DNA from: Armatimonadota bacterium | GTDB taxonomy: Bacteria > Armatimonadota > Hebobacteria > CAIYQO01 | Length of the DNA stretch: 64,000 bases | Direction of reading: 5' to 3' | Assembly: GCA_029553475.1 (NCBI GenBank) | Contig: JAKPKV010000030.1 | Span: forward strand, 1 to 64,000 | Part shown: in pieces, positions 1 through 7,309 of the stretch | How the letters are laid out: each line of letters begins with the position of its first letter | How positions within the stretch are numbered: position 1 is the stretch's first letter | The notes under the pieces: generated by a model | Told to the model about the DNA's origin: nothing | Database searches by the model: none | What the model saw: only the letters and a program-made list of their open reading frames with translations | Translations under genes and position numbers: made by a program

Positions 1-396
1 GCGCGTGCGGACGTGGTATTCCAGCACGTTGCCCCAGTACGTGTTGCCGTCCGGCGTGCTGATGGACACGTTGCCCCGCGCGCGAATCAGTTGGGTATTG
101 TCGTCATACGTCGCTTCCGCGCAGCGAATGGTCGTGCCTTCGACCTCGATGGTGACGGTGCCGATGAACTGGTATAGCCCCTCTTCGGCGAGGATGAGAT
201 AGCGCTCGGCGCTGACGCGAAAACGCCGGACGCCAGGCGCCGGCGCCGGTGCTTCCCCCGGCGGGGGCGGCGTCGCGGCGGCGGGAGGTTCCGTCGGCAC
301 AGGCGCCGCCGGCGGCTCCTGCGCCAGGCCCCAAACGGGCAGGAGCAGCACGAGCAGCAGGCAGCGGATGAGCGTTCGTCCCGAGTTCATGTGCAT
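1..396 (-). CDS. LptA/OstA-like exported protein, N-terminal part (cut by window edge)
   Basis: The reading frame is open from ATG at 396 to base 1 (132 codons, no stop), so the C-terminus is missing. It begins with a basic/hydrophobic signal peptide (CLLVLLLPVWGLAQ), then a Pro/Ala/Glu-rich linker of about 35 residues, then a beta-rich segment (FRVSAERYLILAEEGLYQF, then VEGTTIRCAEATYDDN) typical of the OstA/LptA N-terminal repeat, which carries lipopolysaccharide across the periplasm or sits in related beta-jellyroll proteins. A second ATG at 390 is a possible start; GAGAG upstream fits the one at 396 best. It is divergently transcribed from the encapsulin gene. The family call rests on the visible repeat only; a general periplasmic jellyroll protein is the alternative. 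Confidence 0.6.
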   Translation of the reverse strand, partial: MHMNSGRTLIRCLLLVLLLPVWGLAQEPPAAPVPTEPPAAATPPPPGEAPAPAPGVRRFRVSAERYLILAEEGLYQFIGTVTIEVEGTTIRCAEATYDDNTQLIRARGNVSISTPDGNTYWGNVLEYHVRTR

Positions 397-462
397 TGTC
401 GGCTCTCAGTGTACGAATCCGCGGGAAAAAGGGCAAGACGATAGGCCAAACGCGCGGACAAG

Positions 463-481
463 CATGGGGATTTGTCCCATG
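463..481. promoter_or_regulatory. Small inverted repeat in the divergent LptA/encapsulin gap
   Basis: CATGGG and CCCATG face each other across 7 nt, between the two divergent starts at 396 and 557. It may be an operator or a leader hairpin; no convincing -35/-10 pair could be placed with it. Confidence 0.25.
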
Positions 482-556
482 TGTTTCCTACACACGCGCG
501 AGCAGGTGGGGTACGGTGATGCTGATACTGCCTGGGTGACGAGAGGAAAAAGAGCG

Positions 557-1438
557 ATGGGAAGCTTTCTGGCGCGGGAAGAAGCCCCGCTGTCCGCTGA
601 AGAATGGGCGCGGCTCGATGACACGGTCACCGCGGCCGCGCGGCGCGTATTGGTCGGCCGGCGGTTTCTCGATATCTATGGGCCGCTGGGAGCGGGGATG
701 CAAGACATTGACTACCAGGTTTACGGCCCGTTGGGAGAGGCGGTGATCAGCCTGCTCGGCGAAGAGGAAGCGCATCCGATCAGTCCGCTGCGGCGCGTGC
801 ACGAGCACCTCCCCATTATCTATAAGGATTTTTATCTCTTCTGGCGCGATATCGAGAATGCCCGGCGGCTGGGGGTGGCGATGGATACCGGCGCGGCCGC
901 CGCGGCCGCCACCTTCGTCGCCCAACGCGAGGATGATTTCCTCTTCAACGGCATGGAATCCTACGGATATCAGGGGTTGCTGACCGCCAACGGCACCCAC
1001 GCCGTGGATGCCGGCGACTGGTTCGAGGCGGGCAGCGCCTTCAAGTCAGTCGCGGCAGCGGTGCAGACGCTGCTGGCCGACGGCTTCTATCCGCCGTATG
1101 CCGTCATCGTCAATCCGGTGGCGTATGCGCAAATGCAGCGCGTGTATGCCTGCAGCGGCGTGCTGGAAGTGCAGCATATCCGTGAGTTGGTGCAGGGAGG
1201 CGTGTATCAAACCCAGGCGATACGCTCGATGCCCGGCCTGGTGCTGGCGCTTGGCCCACAAAATGTTGACCTGGCCGTGGCGCAGGATATCGTGACCGCC
1301 TTCCTCGGCCCGGAAGGCATGAACCACCCCTTCCGCGTGCTGGAGACAGTCGTGCTGCGGATCAAACGCCCACCGGCGATCTGCCTGCTGCATGGCCCCG
1401 CGCCCGATCCGGCGAAAATCGGCGGCGAGGCCACCTAG
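557..1438 (+). CDS. Encapsulin shell protein, family 1 (linocin M18/CFP29 type)
   Basis: The 293-residue product has the size and signature of HK97-fold encapsulin nanocompartment shells. It starts MGSFLAREEAPLSAEEW and continues VGRRFLDIYGPLG, matching the conserved N-terminal pattern (F..R..APL...W, then GR.F.D..GP.G). Mid-protein GMESYGYQGLL and the C-terminal VLRIKRPPAICLLHG also fit the family. Encapsulins self-assemble in the cytoplasm and enclose an enzyme or ferritin-like cargo recognised by a short C-terminal peptide. The frame is open upstream to 368, but ATG 557 is chosen because it follows GAGAGGAAAAAG and begins the conserved N-terminus. No DyP peroxidase, ferritin-like protein or hemerythrin gene is adjacent, and no cargo peptide was recognised in neighbouring C-termini, so the cargo is unknown. 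Confidence 0.88.
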   Translation: MGSFLAREEAPLSAEEWARLDDTVTAAARRVLVGRRFLDIYGPLGAGMQDIDYQVYGPLGEAVISLLGEEEAHPISPLRRVHEHLPIIYKDFYLFWRDIENARRLGVAMDTGAAAAAATFVAQREDDFLFNGMESYGYQGLLTANGTHAVDAGDWFEAGSAFKSVAAAVQTLLADGFYPPYAVIVNPVAYAQMQRVYACSGVLEVQHIRELVQGGVYQTQAIRSMPGLVLALGPQNVDLAVAQDIVTAFLGPEGMNHPFRVLETVVLRIKRPPAICLLHGPAPDPAKIGGEAT

Positions 1439-1470
1439 CGCGCCGCAACCTCTCATCCAGCCCCTTCGCA

Positions 1471-1492
1471 CCCGATAAGTGACATTATCGGG
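1471..1492 (+). terminator. Hairpin after the encapsulin gene
   Basis: CCCGATAA and TTATCGGG form an 8-bp stem over a 6-nt loop, 32 nt past the stop codon. There is no clear T-run, so it may be a weak terminator or an mRNA 3' stabiliser. Confidence 0.4.
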
Positions 1493-1642
1493 CAAAACGG
1501 GTACAGGTGACGCAATTACCCGCGCGAAAAAACCGATCCCGGCGATGATTCTCTCGCTCTAGAGAGAGGAATCACTCGGTCAAGCGCGAACAATACACGA
1601 TACCCGTCGCCTGGAGACGTGTGGATAAGGGGTGGATGACCA

Positions 1643-2803
1643 ATGACGATAGAGATTGGACGTAATCGTATTGCACGGCAGACGTTTGGCTTTGACGACG
1701 TGGCGATTGTCCCGAGCGCGCTGACGCTGGACGAAGAGTTGGTGGAGGTGGGCTGGCAGTTGGGCGACTTGACGCTGCCGCTGCCGGTTCTCGGCGCGGC
1801 GCTGGACGCCATCAGCAGCCCGGCCTTCTGCACCGCGCTGGGCAAGCTGGGCGCGCTGCCGGTGATGTTCATCGAAGGTGTGCAGACGAAATACGAGAAC
1901 CCGCAGGCGATCATTGATCAGATCATTGACGCCGACGAGCAGGACGTGGTGCGCGTCATCCAGGAGATTTACCGCGAGCCGGTGAAGGATGACCTCATCC
2001 TCAAGCGCATCAGCGAGGTGAAGGCGGGCGGCGCCCCCTGCGCGGTCTCCGTCACCCCGCGCAACGCCGAACGCATCGCCAGGCTCATCGGCCCCGGCGG
2101 GGTGGACGCCTACGCCGTCTTCGCCACGGTGACCACCGTGCGCCATCTCTCCGCGCGCTACGCGGCGCCGAACTTCCCGACCATCAAAGACGCCATTCGG
2201 GCGCCGCTGATCATCGGCAACTGCGTCACCTACGAGGCGGCCACCGAGCTGATGGAAGCGGGCGCCGACGCCATCACCGTGGGCGTGGGACCGGGCGCCA
2301 TCTGTACCACCCGTCGCGTGTGCGGGCTGGGCGTGCCGCAGATCACCGCCACCGCCGACTGCGCGGCCGCGCGCGACGACTTTGCGCGCCTCACCGGCCG
2401 CCGCGTCGCCATCATCACCGACGGCGGCATCCGCTCCGGCGGCGACCTCTGCAAGGCCATTGCCGCCGGCGCCGACGCCGTCATGCTCGGCTCGCGCCTC
2501 GCCACCAGCGTCGAGGCCCCGGCGAAGGGCTACTCCTGGGGCATGGCCACTTCCTCCCCCACCCTGCCGCGCGGCACGCGCATCCACGTGGGCGTCAGCG
2601 CCACGCTGGAGCAGCTCCTCCTCGGCCCCGCGCGCCGCGACGACGGCCTGATGAACTACATCGGCGCGCTGAAGCTCTGCATGAGCCAGTGCGGCGCCCG
2701 CACCCTCCGCGACATGCAGCAGGCCGAGCTCGTCATCGCCCCCAGCCTCCCCACCGAGGGCAAGGTGGAGCAGCGCGCCCAGCGCGTCGGCATGGGCCGG
2801 TAA
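1643..2803 (+). CDS. GuaB3-type IMP dehydrogenase family protein
   Basis: This 386-residue TIM-barrel protein belongs to the IMP dehydrogenase/GMP reductase superfamily and to the GuaB3 subgroup: it starts [17 protein letters not shown], lacks the CBS pair of classical GuaB and ends in the GuaB3-like region after [12 protein letters not shown]. The phosphate-binding and active loop [17 protein letters not shown] carries a Cys at residue 221 in the place of the IMPDH nucleophile; the GuaB3 proteins I remember best lack it. The reaction is probably NAD(P)-linked interconversion of IMP, XMP or GMP in purine metabolism; which direction cannot be told from sequence. AAGGGG lies upstream of the start. 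It follows the encapsulin gene by about 200 nt, in the same direction. Confidence 0.8.
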   Translation: MTIEIGRNRIARQTFGFDDVAIVPSALTLDEELVEVGWQLGDLTLPLPVLGAALDAISSPAFCTALGKLGALPVMFIEGVQTKYENPQAIIDQIIDADEQDVVRVIQEIYREPVKDDLILKRISEVKAGGAPCAVSVTPRNAERIARLIGPGGVDAYAVFATVTTVRHLSARYAAPNFPTIKDAIRAPLIIGNCVTYEAATELMEAGADAITVGVGPGAICTTRRVCGLGVPQITATADCAAARDDFARLTGRRVAIITDGGIRSGGDLCKAIAAGADAVMLGSRLATSVEAPAKGYSWGMATSSPTLPRGTRIHVGVSATLEQLLLGPARRDDGLMNYIGALKLCMSQCGARTLRDMQQAELVIAPSLPTEGKVEQRAQRVGMGR

Positions 2804-2830
2804 CGATCGCGAGAATTACGCAACCGGACG

Positions 2831-2849
2831 GGGCGCCCATCGGGCGCCC
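2831..2849 (+). terminator. Probable terminator of the GuaB3-type gene
   Basis: Two GGGCGCCC arms separated by 3 nt form an 8-bp GC stem 27 nt after the stop, followed by a short T-containing stretch. Confidence 0.5.
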
Positions 2850-2865
2850 TGCTGCTTTCACTGTT

Positions 2866-3051
2866 GCAACAGTTCAGTCCTGTCAGCATGTCGCCGATTG
2901 ATGGCAAACCTAACCCCCCAACCCCCTTCCCTGCGAGGGAAGGGGGAGTGATTGGTGTGCAGATCCGGTGCTCCCCTCCCCGCTCAGGGGAGGGGCGGGG
3001 GAGAGGTGTACGGGCAGACGCCACATCACGCTGACAAGACTGAACTGTTAC
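2866..3051. repeat. MITE-like element with ~22-bp terminal inverted repeats
   Basis: The left arm 2866-2887 (core CAACAGTTCAGTCCTGTCAG) and the right arm 3030-3051 are reverse complements at 20 of 22 positions. The 186-bp unit has no coding potential; inside are C-rich/G-rich complementary tracts (CCCCTTCCCT, AGGGAAGGGGG and related) that would fold. It fills most of the 344-nt gap between the GuaB3-type gene and leuD. No second copy was seen in this window. Confidence 0.6.
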
Positions 3052-3147
3052 TCACTATTCTCCGCCTTGCCATTCCCGCCCGAACCTGCTAGGCTAAGGG
3101 ACACATTTTCCCCCGCGGCGGCGGGGCATTTCAGCGGGAGAGCGATC

Positions 3148-3645
3148 ATGGCATTGCGCGGACACGTGTTGAGGTATGGCGACCACATTGATACCGACGT
3201 CATCATCCCGGCGCGGTATTTGAATACCACCGACCCGGCGGAGCTGGCGAAGCACTGCATGGAGGACGCCGAGGATGATTTCATCGGCCGCGTGCGGCCC
3301 GGCGACTTCATCGTGGCGGGCGAGAACTTTGGCTGCGGCAGCTCCCGCGAGCACGCGCCCATCGCCATCAAGGCGTGCGGCGTCTCCGCGGTGGTGGCCA
3401 AGAGTTTCGCGCGCATCTTCTTCCGCAACGCCATCAACGTCGGCCTGCCCATTCTGGAATCCCCGGAAGCCGCGGAAGCCGCCGCCAACGGCGACGAGCT
3501 GGAAATTGATCTCACCACCGGCGTCATCCGCAACCTGACGCGGGGCGCGAGCTACCAGGCGCAAGCCTTCCCCGGCTTCCTGCGCGACATCATTGACGCC
3601 GGCGGGCTGGTGCCCTACGTGCAACGGCAGCTCGCGGCGCGGTAG
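3148..3645 (+). CDS. leuD: 3-isopropylmalate dehydratase small subunit (LeuD)
   Basis: The 165-residue protein matches the short form of LeuD, the swivel-domain subunit that with LeuC isomerises 2- to 3-isopropylmalate in leucine synthesis. Diagnostic motifs are YGDHIDTDVIIPARYL near the N-terminus and GENFGCGSSREHAP, the substrate-recognition loop, near residues 60-75. ATG 3148 follows GGGAGAG and gives the family start; the frame is open further upstream but only into the repeat-bearing gap. LeuC is not next to it, so the large subunit must be encoded elsewhere. A homoaconitase small subunit is the main alternative for this short type. Confidence 0.9.
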   Translation: MALRGHVLRYGDHIDTDVIIPARYLNTTDPAELAKHCMEDAEDDFIGRVRPGDFIVAGENFGCGSSREHAPIAIKACGVSAVVAKSFARIFFRNAINVGLPILESPEAAEAAANGDELEIDLTTGVIRNLTRGASYQAQAFPGFLRDIIDAGGLVPYVQRQLAAR

Positions 3646-3665
3646 GGGCGAGGGCAGAAAAATGC

Positions 3666-3699
3666 GGAAAGCGGCAGGCCGCTCGGCCTGCCGCTTTCC
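3666..3699. terminator. Bidirectional terminator between leuD and the heparinase-like gene
   Basis: A perfect 15-bp stem (GGAAAGCGGCAGGCC and its complement) closes a GCTC loop. On the plus strand it is followed by GTTTGG, and on the minus strand by GCATTTTT, so it can end both convergent transcripts. Confidence 0.85.
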
Positions 3700-3705
3700 G
3701 TTTGG

Positions 3706-6700
3706 TTATCGCAGGGTCAGCGCCGTCTCTCCCGCTTTCAGCGTCAGCGTGATCACGCCTTTCTTCGGGGTGAGGCGTTTCCCGTTCAGGGTCAGGCCGC
3801 GGGTGAGACGGCGGCCGGAGAGGGTGATCGTCTGTTCGGCGGCGCTCGACAGAGTGAGGGCATTGCCGGCGAGGATGAGTGACGCCGCGGCGGGCGCTTC
3901 CAGGGTCAGATCGCCGATGGACACCACGCCGCCCTCACAGAGCTGCAATATCGTGCGTTCGGCGCCGAGGCGGATGCCGCCGGCGGCGCCGGTGAAGCTG
4001 ACCGCGCCGTCGGCGAAGCGCACGGGCTGGGGCGCGAGGAAGGCGTAGTCGGTGAAGCCGCCTTTTTCGGCGGGGGCGCTGATCTTCACGCCGTCGCCGT
4101 TGGCAATCGTCGTGATGGCGGGAACGGGCTGGTCCGGCGTGCGCGGGTAGAGCAGCGCCAGTACCGGCTTGCCCTCCGGCTGGGTGACGCGCAGGCAGAG
4201 CTGCCGTTCGCCGCCCCAGTTTTTATGCTCCCACTGCCAGCGACTCAGCGCGGGCGCCGCCGGCTGCGCGATAACGATGTCCAGATCCACCCCGAACTGC
4301 CCCTTCGCGAAGGCGCGGTTGCCCTCCCAGGTGAGTTCGTCAGCCATCAGCCAGTAGCTCACCGTCGGCGGCGGGCAGGGGGCGGTGAAGTCGTCGCGCA
4401 CGAGCAGGTAGCTGTCATCATGCGGCGCCTGCGCCTTCATCAGCAGCACACGGCGCTGCCAGGCGAAGGGGTCGGTGGGGCGGACATCGCGTTTTTGATT
4501 CGGGTCGGCCTTCAGCGCTTCCGGCGTGTCGGGATAGTAGGGCGTGATGAGCAGCGCCTGCACATCCACCTGGCCCATCAGGAAATCGGCGGCGGAGGTC
4601 GTGGCGAAGACGTTCACCGCGCCGTAATGGTCGAGGATGCCGGCGCCGGGCAGCGCGGCTTCCGTCTGCTCGGTGAAGGGTTCCACGGTATGGGGAAAAT
4701 GACTGTAGCCCTGGTAGAAGCAGCCCGCTTCGCCGTAGCCGGGACAGGGGCGCGGCTCCCCTTCCCGCACGTCCCAGGCCACGCGGTTGTGCAGCACGCC
4801 GGTGCCGCTCTCCGGCGAATACATCGAGCCGAAATCCAGCAGCATCGGCACGCCTTTCGCGAAGAAGGTGAACGCGCCCATGTCAGCCTGGAAATGGTCG
4901 AAGGCGAAGCGAGAATAGCGGATGGCGAGCCAGCTCTCCAGCGGCTGGCGGTCGCGCAGGATGGCCCCGTAATGGGGATACCAGCGCGTGCCCAGCTCCG
5001 GCGCGACCGGCGGCGCGGCGGCGTTGGAGAGCAGCGCGGCGGGCACAAAGCCGCCGGCGGCTTTTCCCATCTCCGCGCTGACGCCGTTCAGCGTGCCGGC
5101 CAGCCGGTCATCCACCCCCTGGTACCCGAGCGCCAGCATGTCGAGGATGGCGGTCGGCTCGGTGCGCGAGGTATGGCCCAGCGGCCAGAGATTGCGCCGG
5201 TTCTCCGCCGGGTTCAGCGTGTACGGCTTCCCCAGCGGCTGACCGTAATAGGGGCCGGTTTTCGGCGAGCGCGGGTCGGGCGGGGTGAGGATGTCCATCA
5301 TGAACTGCCCGAAGCGCGCCAGGCGGGGGTCGTGTTTGAAGGCGTCATAATCCCCGCCGTATTTCAGCGCCAGCGCCATGTACAGAATCGGGTCCATGCT
5401 GGCCCCGATATAGTGCGGGCAGGAGACCGCCGAGCCGTCCGCCGCCAACAGCGGCTGCAGGTTGCCGTCCAGATACCCGCGGCAGCGGCGCAAACGCGCC
5501 TCGTTGCCCGGCATGCCGGCCATGGCGGACGCGGTGAGCACCCGCGCGGTGCCCGCCAGCGTGCCCATATTCACCGATCCCCAGCCGTTATTCGTCTCCT
5601 TCGGCGGCCAGTAGTCGTCATCCCAACAGCGCTGGGCGATGAAGGCGCCGTACGCCTTGATGCGCGCGCGCGTCTGCGGGTCCATGCCCGGGGTGGCCAT
5701 CGCCGCCTCCCAGACGGGCATGGTGCTCATCATATGCAGGCTGGCGTGGAACCAGTTCACGCTGCCGTGGCCGCGGCCGGTCAGGGGGCCGTCCACGTAG
5801 GGCTTCAGCATCTGCAGCGCCTGCTTGCCCATTTGCTCCGGCGTCCCGCCCCTCTTATAGCCGGCGGGGATGCTGCCATGGCTCAACTGCGACGCGGGGG
5901 CCATCTGCACGCGCGCCTGCATGCCCGCCAGGTCGCCGGCGGTGCAGAAGAGGCGCGGCCAGGCGTCCTTCGGCTCCTCCCAGTCGAAGGACCAGTCCTT
6001 GATTTTGTCCAAGGGATAGCGCGCGTACTTCAGATGCGCGGTGAAGGCCGTCGGCCAGGCGTCGCTGGTCTTCGCCGGCAGCGCCGCCGGCGGCTCCACG
6101 GTCAGCAGCCACTGCCGCGCGCCCAGGCAGATGGGGCCGATGGCCTGCAGGTCCTTCGTCGCCGGCTTCGTCCAGATGGCCAGGTCATTGAAGCCGGTAA
6201 TCTGCTTGATCCACGGCTCCGGCGTGGGGAGGAGGTTCGGGTTCACGTTGCGGCTGGCGCGCCCGCTGGAGATGGAGACGGCGGGCAGGTTCGGGTCCGC
6301 GTCGTTATAAGCGGTGTATGCATGCGAGTAATTGCTGAACGAGTTGAGCCAGAAGCCGGCGATGCGGTTCACGCGCTCGTCCGCCTCGTAGGTGAGCGGC
6401 ACGAAGGCGCGGCCCGACTCCACGTGCATCAGTGGGTTGCCCTGGGCATCCAGCCCATATTTCGGCTGCGACACGCGGCCGCCCACCCACTCCGCCCGGT
6501 TCGGCTGCAGGCCGTCCTTCAGCGAGATGATGAGATTGGCGCGCGGATACTCGGCCTGCTTCACCCCCAGGTGCTCGCTGTCGGCAAGCGACCACCACTC
6601 CCAGGTGGAGGCGTCGGCGTGGTCGTCGTAGGTCAGCAGCGTATATTTGCCGCCGGGGTTCAGGTCCATCGTCTCGTCAATGATGGCGGTGGATTGCCCG

Positions 6701-7293
6701 ACAATCACCCGCGCGGACAAGCGATAATGCTTCCCCCCCTCGAAGGTGTAGTCCACGGTGGCTTCGGCGAAGAGCGGGCCGGTGGCGGTGACGGTCGTCT
6801 TCGCGCCGGTCACCTTCAGCGGCGCGTCCAGCCAGCTCCTCCCGATCCATGGCCCCTTCCCCAGTCGAATACCCTGCATCGGACCGGGAACACGGTCGGC
6901 GGGAGTACCCGCGAAATAGTCGGCAAACGCCAACGGCAATCGCACGGCCATCACACCGGAATCGAGCACCAGATGCTCAACAGTCTGCTCCGCAGATGCC
7001 ATCCGGTCAACAGGAAATTCGGCGTTTCCCGGCGCGATGGTAAAGGTCAATTCACCATCCGCCGGCAATGTCACCAGCAGGTAGATGCGCCCATCCTTCA
7101 CCTGGAACGGCACGGATGTCCCGGCGGCATCCGTCACGGCCAGCCCTTCCGCCTTCGCCAGCTCGGCGTCCAGCGGATAGCTGACCAACTCATCCGTCCA
7201 GGTGCGCCCCAGATACTCTTTCAGATGTATCTGTTGCGTGGCGGCGGCGAGGACGCAGCCGAGCGTCAACAGCAGGATCCAGCATACGCGCAT
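3706..7293 (-). CDS. Exported heparinase II/III-like protein, tandem copy C
   Basis: This 1,195-residue protein starts with a signal peptide (CWILLLTLGCVLAAATQQ) and the block HLKEYLGRTWTDELVSYPLD shared with the next two genes. Around residue 800 it has HFQADMGAFTFFAKG, then MLLDFGSMYSP, then HNRVAWD, which resembles the catalytic/metal-site region of heparinase II/III-type lyases (H..D..F, D.G, HN). The N-terminal part is beta-rich and the middle looks like an alpha/alpha-toroid. It probably acts outside the cytoplasm on a uronic-acid-containing polysaccharide; the substrate is unknown. It begins 16 nt after the stop of copy B and is probably cotranscribed with it. The family assignment is by motif reading only. 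Confidence 0.65.
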   Translation of the reverse strand: MRVCWILLLTLGCVLAAATQQIHLKEYLGRTWTDELVSYPLDAELAKAEGLAVTDAAGTSVPFQVKDGRIYLLVTLPADGELTFTIAPGNAEFPVDRMASAEQTVEHLVLDSGVMAVRLPLAFADYFAGTPADRVPGPMQGIRLGKGPWIGRSWLDAPLKVTGAKTTVTATGPLFAEATVDYTFEGGKHYRLSARVIVGQSTAIIDETMDLNPGGKYTLLTYDDHADASTWEWWSLADSEHLGVKQAEYPRANLIISLKDGLQPNRAEWVGGRVSQPKYGLDAQGNPLMHVESGRAFVPLTYEADERVNRIAGFWLNSFSNYSHAYTAYNDADPNLPAVSISSGRASRNVNPNLLPTPEPWIKQITGFNDLAIWTKPATKDLQAIGPICLGARQWLLTVEPPAALPAKTSDAWPTAFTAHLKYARYPLDKIKDWSFDWEEPKDAWPRLFCTAGDLAGMQARVQMAPASQLSHGSIPAGYKRGGTPEQMGKQALQMLKPYVDGPLTGRGHGSVNWFHASLHMMSTMPVWEAAMATPGMDPQTRARIKAYGAFIAQRCWDDDYWPPKETNNGWGSVNMGTLAGTARVLTASAMAGMPGNEARLRRCRGYLDGNLQPLLAADGSAVSCPHYIGASMDPILYMALALKYGGDYDAFKHDPRLARFGQFMMDILTPPDPRSPKTGPYYGQPLGKPYTLNPAENRRNLWPLGHTSRTEPTAILDMLALGYQGVDDRLAGTLNGVSAEMGKAAGGFVPAALLSNAAAPPVAPELGTRWYPHYGAILRDRQPLESWLAIRYSRFAFDHFQADMGAFTFFAKGVPMLLDFGSMYSPESGTGVLHNRVAWDVREGEPRPCPGYGEAGCFYQGYSHFPHTVEPFTEQTEAALPGAGILDHYGAVNVFATTSAADFLMGQVDVQALLITPYYPDTPEALKADPNQKRDVRPTDPFAWQRRVLLMKAQAPHDDSYLLVRDDFTAPCPPPTVSYWLMADELTWEGNRAFAKGQFGVDLDIVIAQPAAPALSRWQWEHKNWGGERQLCLRVTQPEGKPVLALLYPRTPDQPVPAITTIANGDGVKISAPAEKGGFTDYAFLAPQPVRFADGAVSFTGAAGGIRLGAERTILQLCEGGVVSIGDLTLEAPAAASLILAGNALTLSSAAEQTITLSGRRLTRGLTLNGKRLTPKKGVITLTLKAGETALTLR

Positions 7294-7309
7294 GGGATGC
7301 CCCTTTCGA

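Noticed and set aside
2704-2803. Encapsulin cargo peptide at the C-terminus of the GuaB3-type enzyme.
   Set aside because: The end ([11 protein letters not shown]) does not follow the usual hydrophobic-Gly-Ser-Leu cargo pattern.
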